This document shows positions 8,016-15,494 of a DNA stretch of 21,841 bases, in pieces. Origin of the DNA: CAYJII01 sp964370225 (GTDB lineage Bacteria > Bacillota > Clostridia > Oscillospirales > Ruminococcaceae); assembly GCA_964370225.1 (NCBI GenBank), contig CAYJII010000039.1, forward strand, positions 1-21,841, written 5' to 3'. The position numbers were made by a program, and so were the translations under genes. Below the pieces are notes generated by a model. It was not told where the DNA came from. It worked only from the letters and a program-made list of their open reading frames with translations, and searched no databases. Each line of letters begins with the position of its first letter. Position 1 is the first letter of the stretch.

Positions 8016-9263
8016 TTAATCTGTTATTTCAGTTGTTTTTGAAGGCATTTCATTCGCCCACTCAAAACCTTTTTTAGCGATGATAACAGCAAAAACTTCA
8101 TTTATTATTGCTGCTGCAGCTATAGTCCCTTGCACTATAGTAGCAGATTCAGAGTCGAACCCAACTAAAGAAGTAACCGCCATCCCTGTGAATACTAGTG
8201 ATACACCGGAGTGTGGTAGTAAAGCAAAACCAAGATATTTTTTTACAGTGTGCTCCGCTTTGCTGACTTTTGCCCCAAGATATGTGCTATAGTATTTCCC
8301 CAGTCCGCGTGAGATTATGTAGATTGCAGTGAGCAGACCCGCTCCAAAAATCAAGCGATAATCTAATGGTGTCGCTAAATTGAGTATCATAACGATAAAG
8401 GCAATTCCAACAAATTCTTTTGATGCAGCTGCTATTTTAGTGATTTTTTCTTCACCAACACAGTTAGCTACCGTAGTAAATAGCGCCATACCCACTAGCA
8501 TATAATTTGAGCCTTTGCCCCCTAAGAAAAGAGAGTCGTATGAGAAACACACTAAAAATGTCACAACAGCAGTCAGTATTGTGACGAGCAGCATGCCTTT
8601 TTTAGATAATTCTTTTTTATATATGAATGAAACTAAGAAACCGATAACTATTCCAAATATAATCGGTATAACTACAGTAGTTAATATTACAGTTAGGATT
8701 GAAGTTCCTTCGCTAGAACCCATTGCAGCTACATACGAGTTAATCGAGAAAAACACAAATATTGCAACAACATCATCTAAAATAGCCAGTGGTATCAACG
8801 TATTCGTCACTGGGCCTTTAGTTTTAAATTCGTTTACAATAGAAAGAGCAGGAGCTGGTGCCGTAGCTAAGGCTATACCACCGAATATCATCGCTACATA
8901 CATTGGAATATTCATAAAATAAAATACTACTGCAAACACACCGCTTACTACTATAAAAGTGCCCAGCGCTTCAAATAGGGTAATGGTAATAATTTGGCTA
9001 CCGTATTTCTTAATTTTCTTTATAATCAAATCTTTTGCAAACATTATCCCAACGCTACATTCCAGTAATTTTGAGATTATATAATAAGACTGAGAATTGA
9101 GTATTTCCTCACTCATTAAATTTAATGCATATGGACCTAAAACTACACCCGTGATAAGCCAACCCAAAATTGCGGGAAGTTTTAGTTTGCTGACAAGCTT
9201 ACCTGCAAACATAGCTATTACCACTATGAGAACAACTCGTCCGATTGATAAAAGAATTTCCAT
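8016..9263 (-). CDS. Cation:proton antiporter, CPA2/KefB-like membrane protein
   Basis: 415 residues from the preferred start, with about 12-13 membrane helices. The N-terminal region (VVLIVVIAMFAGKLVSKLKLPAILGWLITGVVLGP when read across) has the KLPAILGWLITGVVLGP pattern of Na+/H+ and K+/H+ exchangers. The paired aspartates in AILDDVVAIFVFF and the ATAPAPA segment correspond to the ion-translocating core of CPA2 proteins. No C-terminal TrkA/RCK nucleotide-binding domain is present. The ATG at 9261-9263 was chosen because GGAG (9271-9274) lies 7 bases upstream; an in-frame ATG at 9284 has no ribosome site. The tetR gene ends 37 bases upstream, so the two form one operon. Expected role: monovalent cation/proton exchange across the cell membrane. 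Ion specificity is not readable. Confidence 0.87.
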   Translation of the reverse strand: MEILLSIGRVVLIVVIAMFAGKLVSKLKLPAILGWLITGVVLGPYALNLMSEEILNSQSYYIISKLLECSVGIMFAKDLIIKKIKKYGSQIITITLFEALGTFIVVSGVFAVVFYFMNIPMYVAMIFGGIALATAPAPALSIVNEFKTKGPVTNTLIPLAILDDVVAIFVFFSINSYVAAMGSSEGTSILTVILTTVVIPIIFGIVIGFLVSFIYKKELSKKGMLLVTILTAVVTFLVCFSYDSLFLGGKGSNYMLVGMALFTTVANCVGEEKITKIAAASKEFVGIAFIVMILNLATPLDYRLIFGAGLLTAIYIISRGLGKYYSTYLGAKVSKAEHTVKKYLGFALLPHSGVSLVFTGMAVTSLVGFDSESATIVQGTIAAAAIINEVFAVIIAKKGFEWANEMPSKTTEITD

Positions 9264-9300
9264 GATATCGCTCCATTCTGCCATTTATTCGGCGAAAAAA

Positions 9301-9882
9301 TTAATCGGTTATATCCGTGGACAAACCGTTAAAGAAAATTTTCAGAAAACGCTTTAAATGATAATTTTCTCCGTTATATACTTCAAAAATCATTGGTACT
9401 GCATACTGTAAAGCGTCAAAATATTTTATAGCATCCTCGCTTTTTATACCTTTGCCTAAACTCATATTTTCAAGTATCCTCGTGTATATCTTCATATTCA
9501 TTTCACGCAATGGCTTTTTTATCTGGATTATATCCTCTTTTAAATGAGCGGGAGTTTCAAGCACTATGTAATTGAGTATTTGCGATAGGTTGGGATGAAG
9601 TAATAAAAAATCACGTCTTATATCTGTAAAAGTGTTGTAGTCGACTTTTTCAGATAAATTTTCCTCTGAGTAGGCAACTAATTTTACAATAAAGTCTTCT
9701 AGACATTTTATATAAAGCTCATCTTTATTAATAAAATAGTGGTAGATTATACCTTTAGATATTCCAGCATGTTTGGTTATCTGAGATATAGTAGAGTTTT
9801 CATAACCATATTGTGAAAAGATTTCTAACGAACTTTTTATAATTAAACTATATGTTTGTTTGTTTTTCTCATCTCGTTTCAT
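9301..9882 (-). CDS. TetR/AcrR family transcriptional repressor
   Basis: 193 residues, typical for the family. The N-terminal helix-turn-helix spans about 31-50 (TISQITKHAGISKGIIYHYF) and is followed by the usual KDELY motif. The remaining alpha-helical domain would bind a ligand that cannot be identified. GAGGTG (9888-9893) supports the ATG at 9882. The gene is the first of an operon with the antiporter and is divergent from a calcium P-type ATPase. A perfect palindrome (9894-9921) overlaps the -10 and start region of its own consensus promoter, so negative autoregulation is very likely. Control of the ATPase from the same site is an inference. Confidence 0.92.
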   Translation of the reverse strand: MKRDEKNKQTYSLIIKSSLEIFSQYGYENSTISQITKHAGISKGIIYHYFINKDELYIKCLEDFIVKLVAYSEENLSEKVDYNTFTDIRRDFLLLHPNLSQILNYIVLETPAHLKEDIIQIKKPLREMNMKIYTRILENMSLGKGIKSEDAIKYFDALQYAVPMIFEVYNGENYHLKRFLKIFFNGLSTDITD

Positions 9883-9893
9883 ATACTCACCTC

Positions 9894-9921
9894 ATATTTT
9901 TGACCATGTGGTCAAAAATAT
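9894..9921. promoter_or_regulatory. TetR operator, perfect 28-bp palindrome
   Basis: Two 13-base arms (ATATTTTTGACCA and its complement) flank a TG centre. The core TGACC....GGTCA matches the form of many TetR-family operators. It lies between the tetR ATG (9882) and the ATPase ATG (10016), immediately downstream of and touching the tetR -10. Confidence 0.88.
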
Positions 9922-9948
9922 TATATCATAGTTGAAATTTCATGTCAA
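9920..9948 (-). promoter_or_regulatory. Perfect consensus sigma-A promoter of the tetR-antiporter operon
   Basis: On the minus strand it reads TTGACA (9943-9948), a 17-base spacer and TATAAT (9920-9925). The palindromic operator starts within the -10, so bound repressor would block RNA polymerase. Confidence 0.88.
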
Positions 9949-10015
9949 CAACAAAGTAATATTATTTTAGTACACAGAATAGTTATTATAAAGTACATAA
10001 AAAGAGGTGCAGTGA

Positions 10016-12625
10016 ATGAAAGTTTTGGACATACTAGGTTCAGATATTGAAGTGAATAGCGAAAAAAGAGAATACGAAATCGGCTTGTCATCATACCAAG
10101 CAGAAGAAAGGCTTAATCTATATGGGAAAAATGTGCTAGCAAAAAAGAAGAAGGTCTCAGCAGTCAGAATTTTTGCAAACCAGTACAAAGACATACTTAC
10201 ATTAATTTTGCTCATTTCAACTTTAGCATCACTTTTTTTAGGTGAGTGGGTCGAGGCTATTGCTATAGCAGTAATAATACTAATGAATTCTATTTTAGGA
10301 TTTATACAGGAATATAAAACTGAAAAAACATTAGAAGCGCTAAAAAATATGTCCGCTCCTAAAGCTAAAGTATATCGCGATGGTGAAGTGGTACAAATTG
10401 ATAGTGAGGATATTGTAGTAGATGATGTTATTCTCATAAAGACAGGGGACAAAATCTGTGCCGATGCTGTATTAACTGAGAGTATCTCACTTTTTACAGA
10501 TGAGGCATTATTATCAGGAGAGTCGCTCGATATCGAGAAAAGAGTGTATGAGAAAACTGGCGCAGTAGAAAACGAGCTTAACAAAGATTATTTGGTTTAT
10601 ATGGGGAGTGTTGTCACTAAAGGACATGGAACTGCTAGAGTTATCTCATGCGGGATGAATACACAAATGGGGCGTATAGCAGGAATGCTTCAAGAAATCG
10701 AAGAAGTGCAGACACAATTGCAGATTAAACTAGCACAGCTGGGCAAATATATTGCGATTGGTTGTCTTGCTGTCTGCGCGGTTGTTTCATTAGCGGGGCT
10801 TCTGCGTGGAGAAAATGCTGTTGATATGCTTATTACGGGAGTATCGCTTGCAGTAGCAGCAGTGCCTGAGGGATTACCTGCGATTGTCACGATAGCATTA
10901 GCTTTAGCGGTAAGTCGTATGATGAAAGCAAACTCGCTTGTTAGGAAGCTCCACGCTGTGGAAACACTTGGTTGCACAAACGTGATATGCTCAGATAAAA
11001 CTGGGACTCTCACACAAAATAAAATGACAGCTGTAAAATTATACACAAACAATAGTATCACTGAGATAACACCAGAATATAAACTCGAGCTAAAAAGCGA
11101 AATGTTGGGCCTATGCGCTTATATATGCAATAATGCTACTTATTCCGCTAAAGGGGATAAATACATGGGTGAAGCGACTGAAATAGGTCTGTTAAAATTT
11201 GCAAAGCAATCACTAAGTGGGCAGAGCAGTATGTTAAACAACTATAAGCGAAACGATGAAATCCCATTTGATAGCAAAAGAAAGTTTATGTCCGTTATAG
11301 CTAGTGATATTTCAGGCAAAAAATTTATGTTTACAAAAGGAGCTGTTGATATAATTATCAATAGGTGTACACATATAAATATAAACGGAGAATTACTACT
11401 ACTTAATGCAGATTTAAGAGCGAAGATTATGCACGCAAATGAAAAGATGGCTGGAGAAGCATTACGAGTGATTGGCTTAGCATACAAAACTATAGATAAT
11501 AATACAAAAGAGGAAGAAAACTTAGTCTTCATCGGACTAATAGGTCTGATAGATCCCCCGAGAAGAGAGGTTTTTTCTGCAGTGAAACTATGTAAAAAAG
11601 CAGGGATTAAAATAATAATGATAACAGGCGACCACAAAACTACTGCTTGTGCGATAGCAAGCAAAATAGGTATTTACAAAAAAACTGATAATGCACTAAG
11701 TGGTAGTGATATAGATAAAATGGATGAAAAAGCGCTTGGGGAAGCGCTCGAAAATACAACAGTTTTTGCAAGAGTCAGCCCTAAGAATAAAATGCAGATA
11801 GTAGACTGCTTGCAAAACAAAAATAATATTGTCGCTATGACTGGTGACGGGGTAAATGATGCACCTGCTATAAAAAAAGCGGATATAGGCGTGTGTATGG
11901 GGATTACTGGTACAGATGTTACTAAGGAAGCATCTGACTTAGTTTTGCTTGACGATAATTTTGCTACACTGATAAAGGCAGTAAAAGAGGGAAGAGTTAT
12001 CTACTCGAATATCCGAAAATTTATAAGATATCTTTTATCTTGCAATATTGGCGAAGTAGTAACGATGTTTTTCGGGATGCTAATGGGTATGCCTGTAGTA
12101 CTACTGCCTATACAAATATTACTTGTTAACCTTGTAACTGATGGATTACCTGCGATTGCGCTTGGTTTAGAAACTGGTGAAGATAATATAATGGAGCAAA
12201 ACCCCAGAAAATCAGGAGAGAGCATTTTCTCAAACGGATTGCTCTGTAAAATTGTGTTTAGGGGATTTTTAATCGGTATTGCAACATTAGGAGCATTCGT
12301 ATATTTATACTCAAACTTTCATGATGTTGCAATATCTAGGACAGGAGCTTTTTTCACACTAGTAACAACACAGCTTATTAATGTGTTTGAATGCAAAAGC
12401 GAGGAAAAAAATATCTTTAATATAAATTTGCTTAGTAATAAAAAACTTCTCCTCGCAGCACTACTATCTCTTATCGTGCTGTTTTTATCAATCTACACTC
12501 CGATAGTCAATGCAATATTATCACTTAACCCACTGAGTTTAAGGCAAGTTTTAGTATGCCTATGCTTTTCAGTTATTCCTACAACATTATCCTTAATATT
12601 TTTTAGCAGCACAAAAAATAAGTAG
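10016..12625 (+). CDS. Calcium-transporting P-type ATPase (P2-type, SERCA/PMCA-like)
   Basis: 869 residues. The order is: N-terminal cation-ATPase domain (about 20-80), actuator loop with SGES (167-170), TM4 PEGLP (284-288), phosphorylation motif CSDKTGTLT with D327, nucleotide-binding KGA (441-443), and hinge TGDGVNDAPA (609-618). TM5 contains N677 and E680 (CNIGEVV) and TM6 contains N705 and D709 (NLVTDGLPA); these correspond to calcium ligands of SERCA. In TM8 the SERCA site-I glutamate appears to be Q786 (TTQLINV), as in single-calcium PMCA-type pumps. The protein would export calcium, probably in exchange for protons, across the cell membrane. AGAGGTG lies just before the ATG. The TetR operator is about 95 bases upstream, but I found no clean plus-strand promoter there. 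Confidence 0.92.
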   Translation: MKVLDILGSDIEVNSEKREYEIGLSSYQAEERLNLYGKNVLAKKKKVSAVRIFANQYKDILTLILLISTLASLFLGEWVEAIAIAVIILMNSILGFIQEYKTEKTLEALKNMSAPKAKVYRDGEVVQIDSEDIVVDDVILIKTGDKICADAVLTESISLFTDEALLSGESLDIEKRVYEKTGAVENELNKDYLVYMGSVVTKGHGTARVISCGMNTQMGRIAGMLQEIEEVQTQLQIKLAQLGKYIAIGCLAVCAVVSLAGLLRGENAVDMLITGVSLAVAAVPEGLPAIVTIALALAVSRMMKANSLVRKLHAVETLGCTNVICSDKTGTLTQNKMTAVKLYTNNSITEITPEYKLELKSEMLGLCAYICNNATYSAKGDKYMGEATEIGLLKFAKQSLSGQSSMLNNYKRNDEIPFDSKRKFMSVIASDISGKKFMFTKGAVDIIINRCTHININGELLLLNADLRAKIMHANEKMAGEALRVIGLAYKTIDNNTKEEENLVFIGLIGLIDPPRREVFSAVKLCKKAGIKIIMITGDHKTTACAIASKIGIYKKTDNALSGSDIDKMDEKALGEALENTTVFARVSPKNKMQIVDCLQNKNNIVAMTGDGVNDAPAIKKADIGVCMGITGTDVTKEASDLVLLDDNFATLIKAVKEGRVIYSNIRKFIRYLLSCNIGEVVTMFFGMLMGMPVVLLPIQILLVNLVTDGLPAIALGLETGEDNIMEQNPRKSGESIFSNGLLCKIVFRGFLIGIATLGAFVYLYSNFHDVAISRTGAFFTLVTTQLINVFECKSEEKNIFNINLLSNKKLLLAALLSLIVLFLSIYTPIVNAILSLNPLSLRQVLVCLCFSVIPTTLSLIFFSSTKNK

Positions 12626-12648
12626 CTGTTATTATAACAGCTACTTAT
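12611..12648 (-). terminator. Rho-independent terminator, strongest for the minus strand
   Basis: A perfect 14-bp stem (ATAAGTAGCTGTTA at 12618-12631, complement at 12635-12648) with a 3-base loop. The T-run (TTTTTT, 12612-12617 complement) lies on the minus-strand side, so it best ends the transcript of the 46-aa ORF. The stem contains the stop codon of the calcium ATPase gene (12623-12625), so it may also act on that transcript, but without a T-tract. Confidence 0.85.
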
Positions 12649-12670
12649 AAATAAGACATAATGCAAGATT

Positions 12671-12811
12671 TTACTTGTTTTCTTCTGCAACCGGTGTTAC
12701 AATATACTTGGCTGAGCAGGTTTTATAAAAACAGTCGATAAGATACAACACCGCTTTAGCCAATAAGATAACTGAAACTGTGAATAAAATCAGCTTTAAA
12801 AAAGTTTTCAT
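12671..12811 (-). CDS. Small single-pass membrane protein of unknown function (46 aa)
   Basis: The ATG is at 12809-12811 and the TAA at 12671-12673. GGGG (12819-12822) lies 7 bases upstream as ribosome site. The product starts MKTFLKLILFTVSVILLAKA and has one hydrophobic helix (about 4-25). A short tail follows with two cysteines (C27, C32) and an acidic end (VAEENK). The first part could instead be an uncleaved signal sequence. I do not recognise the family. Support for a real gene comes from context: its own promoter (12858-12886), a good ribosome site, and a terminator starting 23 bases after the stop. It lies between the calcium ATPase (convergent) and queT (same strand, upstream) and could also be reached by readthrough from queT. 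Conservation in relatives would decide. Confidence 0.6.
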   Translation of the reverse strand: MKTFLKLILFTVSVILLAKAVLYLIDCFYKTCSAKYIVTPVAEENK

Positions 12812-12857
12812 AATAATTCCCCGTTTCTAAATTTAAACTATACGTTTTCTTGTTATC

Positions 12858-12886
12858 ATTATATCAACTTTTTATAAAAAAATCAA
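12858..12886 (-). promoter_or_regulatory. Sigma-A promoter of the 46-aa membrane ORF
   Basis: On the minus strand: TTGATT (12881-12886), 17-base spacer, perfect TATAAT (12858-12863). It sits directly after the queT stop codon (12891). An AT-rich inverted repeat near 12877-12904 could be a weak end to the queT transcript. Confidence 0.6.
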
Positions 12887-12890
12887 TGTT

Positions 12891-13418
12891 TTAAAAGATT
12901 TTTTTATAAAAATCGTTTTTACTCAATATGTACATAAACGGAACTCCCAATAAGTAGCAGATGGTTGCTTGTCCTATGAAAATACTAATGAAATTCGCGG
13001 TAAATGCGCTAACGCTGAATCCACCGGAAAAAACAAATGTAATCTCAAGGCCTACGATTACTGCATTAATGAGCACAGGGGGAAGTGGCACTAAAAAATA
13101 TTTTATGCAATTATTATTGAGTTTTCCTAAATAATGTGATAAAATAGCTGCAATCAGTGTTGCAGCAGAGCCAACAACCGCGTCGATTATTCCGATGGGG
13201 TTTACGCCTGCAAAAAAACCGATTAAGTTTGCGAGTGCGCATCCTAAAGTTAAACCGGGTATCGCAAGCTTTGTATAAGCGGGCAATACCGTGAGCATTT
13301 CGCTCACCCTAAACTGGATGGGACCGAATGAGATAAAAAACATTGCGAATGTTATGGCGCAGTAGATAGCAGCAAGTAAAGCTATCTTCACCATATTTGT
13401 TGTACTTTGACCTTTCAA
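12891..13418 (-). CDS. queT: QueT family transporter (predicted queuosine-precursor uptake)
   Basis: 175 residues with about five or six membrane segments. Features typical of QueT are the GPIQFRVSEMLTVLPAYT segment near residue 32, the GLTLGCALANLIGFF segment, and GIIDAVVGSAATLIAA. QueT proteins are thought to take up preQ1 or related deazapurines for making queuosine in tRNA. The evidence for the family is genomic association with preQ1 riboswitches, and this copy has a preQ1-I-like aptamer directly upstream. The start is a TTG (13416-13418) with AGAAGG 8 bases upstream; an in-frame ATG eight codons later has no well-placed ribosome site. No queuosine biosynthesis gene is in the window, which fits a salvage lifestyle but does not prove it. 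Confidence 0.87.
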   Translation of the reverse strand: MKGQSTTNMVKIALLAAIYCAITFAMFFISFGPIQFRVSEMLTVLPAYTKLAIPGLTLGCALANLIGFFAGVNPIGIIDAVVGSAATLIAAILSHYLGKLNNNCIKYFLVPLPPVLINAVIVGLEITFVFSGGFSVSAFTANFISIFIGQATICYLLGVPFMYILSKNDFYKKIF

Positions 13419-13434
13419 ATTGTATACCTTCTTT

Positions 13435-13471
13435 CGTAGTTTTTTTTATAGTCAGGAGCTTGCGACTGACT
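13435..13471 (-). promoter_or_regulatory. preQ1-I-like riboswitch in the queT leader
   Basis: On the minus strand a 6-bp stem AGTCAG/CTGACT (13466-13471 and 13450-13455) closes a 10-base loop (TCGCAAGCTC). It is followed at once by the A-rich tail ATAAAAAAAACTACG. Stem, loop and an A-rich tail ending in ACTA match the compact preQ1 class I H-type pseudoknot. The queT ribosome site (AGAAGG) starts a few bases after the tail, which points to translational control. The loop differs from the common consensus, so some doubt remains. The queT context supports the call. Confidence 0.75.
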
Positions 13472-13491
13472 TTGTGATAACACAGTATAAA

Positions 13492-13520
13492 ATTATATCA
13501 TAAATATGGGGATAAGTCCA
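13492..13520 (-). promoter_or_regulatory. Sigma-A promoter of queT
   Basis: On the minus strand: TGGACT (13515-13520), 17-base spacer, perfect TATAAT (13492-13497). Transcription would start near 13485, just before the aptamer. Confidence 0.6.
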
Positions 13521-13636
13521 TATAAAACAAGTTTCAACTTACTTTTCGATAAATTCCACAAAAAAGAGAGTTTCTAGCGATAATTTCAGTAAAAATATAA
13601 ATTGCAGATATAGTGCAATAAGGAGCAAAATAAAAC

Positions 13637-14440
13637 ATGAAAAAAATATTCGCGACCATAATAATTTATAATAAAAAAGCAAAAAACAGTGAAACATTAG
13701 CGTGTTTTGAAAAAATCAAGTCAGAGCTCGATTTCGAAGTTCAAGTTATATTAGTAGATAATAGTTCACAACAAAACAATAATGAGGAATTTTGCAAAGA
13801 TAATAATATTGATTATATTTCAATGGAGGGAAATGTTGGCTTAGCAAAAGCATATAACGCAGCGGTGAAATACATTGGCACAATTTGTGATGATTATGTA
13901 ATGTGCATTTTCGATGACGATACAATACTTACGAGTGATTATTTTAACAAATTATGTGTTGAGCTAAAAAACAAACCAAAGAAAACAGTCTTTTTGCCAA
14001 TGATATATGATGCTGTTGGGCTTTTAAGCCCTAGTGTGATAAAGGGAGTTAGGGTAAAAAGAGTAGAGCATATTAAGCTAATTAACGATGAAAACATCAC
14101 AGGGATAAATACTGGTATGGCGATAACTAGTGATGTTTATAATAATATTAAGTACAATACACATATGTTTTTAGATTATGTAGATCATGAATTTTTAAGA
14201 GAATGTAAAAAGTTAGGCTATAATATCAAAATACTTGATACCAATCTAAAACAAAACTTTTTTGATAACGAAAAGCATAGCTTTAACACCGTTTTTGTTA
14301 GATTTACTCGTTTTAACAAAGACTATAAGATTTTTTGCAAGGACAAGAAATTCTACTGCTTTATCATCAGACTAGTAAGAGGTTTAAAACTTAGCATAAG
14401 GCATAGCAATTTTAAGTTTTTATTCCATGTTTTTAAATAG
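13637..14440 (+). CDS. Family 2 glycosyltransferase, possibly a rhamnosyltransferase
   Basis: 267 residues with a GT-A fold. ATIIIYNKK is the first beta strand, VDNSS near 55 is the nucleotide-binding region, and NVGLAKAYNAAV near 76 is typical of RfbF/WbbL-like enzymes. FDDDT near 101 carries the DXD metal site. FLDYVDHEFLRECKKLGY near 185 resembles the acceptor and catalytic-base region of dTDP-rhamnosyltransferases. The C-terminus is basic and mildly hydrophobic and is somewhat shorter than usual. AAGGAG (13620-13625) lies 11 bases before the ATG. It sits just upstream of rmlACBD, so dTDP-L-rhamnose is the best guess for its donor, but rmlA has its own promoter and the acceptor is unknown. 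I found no clear promoter for this gene. Confidence 0.85.
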   Translation: MKKIFATIIIYNKKAKNSETLACFEKIKSELDFEVQVILVDNSSQQNNNEEFCKDNNIDYISMEGNVGLAKAYNAAVKYIGTICDDYVMCIFDDDTILTSDYFNKLCVELKNKPKKTVFLPMIYDAVGLLSPSVIKGVRVKRVEHIKLINDENITGINTGMAITSDVYNNIKYNTHMFLDYVDHEFLRECKKLGYNIKILDTNLKQNFFDNEKHSFNTVFVRFTRFNKDYKIFCKDKKFYCFIIRLVRGLKLSIRHSNFKFLFHVFK

Positions 14441-14467
14441 CATAATATAAAATTAATCTTTATTTAA

Positions 14468-14496
14468 TTGATTTTTAACTAAATATGTGCTAAAAT
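14468..14496 (+). promoter_or_regulatory. Sigma-A promoter of the rmlACBD operon
   Basis: TTGATT (14468-14473), a 17-base spacer ending in the extended -10 TGC, then TAAAAT (14491-14496). It lies 109 bases before the rmlA start, leaving a leader of about 100 bases. Confidence 0.7.
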
Positions 14497-14526
14497 AGAA
14501 ATGTTATTTTCAAATGAAAAATAGTT

Positions 14527-14554
14527 GCTCTTATCATAAGAATGTGGTAAGAGC
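14527..14554 (+). other. Stem-loop in the rml operon leader
   Basis: GCTCTTATCA (14527-14536) pairs with TGGTAAGAGC (14545-14554): ten pairs including one G-T, with an 8-base loop. No T-run follows, so it is not a terminator as it stands. It may stabilise the message or bind a regulator. Confidence 0.5.
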
Positions 14555-14605
14555 TAATACTATTAATAAAAATATTTTCGCAAACTAGCGATGAACGGAG
14601 GATTT

Positions 14606-15484
14606 ATGAAAGGGATTATTTTAGCAGGTGGCTCGGGGACAAGACTTTATCCACTAACTATGATTACAAGTAAACAGTTATTACCGATTTATGATAAACC
14701 GATGATATACTATCCATTATCAACATTGATGTTAGCGGGGATTAAAGATATTCTTATTATCTCGACCCCAACTGATTTACCTAATTTTAAAAAATTATTG
14801 GGCGACGGAAGTTTATATGGGGTAAATTTATCCTACGTAGAACAGCCTTCACCCGATGGATTAGCGCAAGCATTTATTTTAGGTGAAGATTTCATCGGGG
14901 ACGACGATTGTGCTATGATTTTAGGGGATAATATCTTTTATGGCAACGGCTTTAGCAAAGTATTAACAGAAGCAGCTGAGAATAAGGATCGTGCAACTGT
15001 GTTCGGATATTATGTAGACGATCCACATAGATTTGGTATAGTTGAGTTTGATGATAATGGCAAAGTGCTTTCTGTTGAAGAAAAACCACAAGATCCTAAA
15101 TCAAATTATGCAATTACAGGACTATATTTTTATGATAAAAGAGTAGTTGAGTATGCAAAAGCGTTAAAACCTAGCCCGCGAGGCGAACTTGAAATTACAG
15201 ATTTAAATAGAGTGTATCTTGAAAACAATGAGCTTGATGTTAAGCTTTTAGGTCGTGGATACGCATGGCTTGACACGGGTACTATGGACAGTTTGCTTGA
15301 AGCAGCTGATTTTGTGCAAACAATTGAAAAGCGTCAGGGTATAAAAATTTCAGCCCCTGAGGAAATTGCATATAAAAAAGGTTGGATAACTAAAGAACAG
15401 TTACTAAAATCAGCTGAACTTTATGGCAAATCCACATATGGAGAGCATCTTAAAAAAGTAGCCAGCGGAAAAATTAAATATTAA
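14606..15484 (+). CDS. rmlA: Glucose-1-phosphate thymidylyltransferase
   Basis: 292 residues, the normal RmlA length. It joins glucose-1-phosphate and dTTP to give dTDP-glucose and pyrophosphate, the first step of dTDP-L-rhamnose synthesis in the cytoplasm. Visible motifs are the nucleotide-binding GGSGTRLYP (8-16), KQLLPIYDKPMIYYPL, the metal ligand D108 in LGDN, EKP near 159-161, and D223 in WLDTGT. The ATG at 14606 was chosen because GGAGG (14597-14601) sits right before it and it aligns with family N-termini. An ATG five codons upstream (14591) has no ribosome site. It is first in an rmlA-C-B-D operon; the rmlC ribosome site overlaps its stop codon. Confidence 0.96.
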   Translation: MKGIILAGGSGTRLYPLTMITSKQLLPIYDKPMIYYPLSTLMLAGIKDILIISTPTDLPNFKKLLGDGSLYGVNLSYVEQPSPDGLAQAFILGEDFIGDDDCAMILGDNIFYGNGFSKVLTEAAENKDRATVFGYYVDDPHRFGIVEFDDNGKVLSVEEKPQDPKSNYAITGLYFYDKRVVEYAKALKPSPRGELEITDLNRVYLENNELDVKLLGRGYAWLDTGTMDSLLEAADFVQTIEKRQGIKISAPEEIAYKKGWITKEQLLKSAELYGKSTYGEHLKKVASGKIKY

Positions 15485-15494
15485 GGAGAGAAAA

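Noticed and set aside
9264..9284. Upstream ATG start for the antiporter
   Set aside because: It has no ribosome site, while the ATG at 9263 has GGAG at the right distance and gives the usual N-terminus.
8080..9357. Plus-strand ORFs opposite the antiporter (8080-8292, 8515-8922, 9097-9357)
   Set aside because: They are antisense shadows of a clear membrane-protein gene and lack ribosome sites and recognisable domains.
9967..12225. Minus-strand ORFs inside the calcium ATPase gene
   Set aside because: They lie wholly opposite a full-length P-type ATPase with all motifs intact; their Ser/Ile-rich composition is typical of antisense reading.
12493..12690. Minus-strand 65-aa ORF across the end of the ATPase gene
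   Set aside because: It runs through the terminator palindrome and overlaps the better-supported 46-aa ORF in another frame; no ribosome site was seen.
14591..14605. Upstream ATG start for rmlA
   Set aside because: The bases between the two ATGs contain the GGAGG ribosome site itself; RmlA proteins start at MKGIILAGG.
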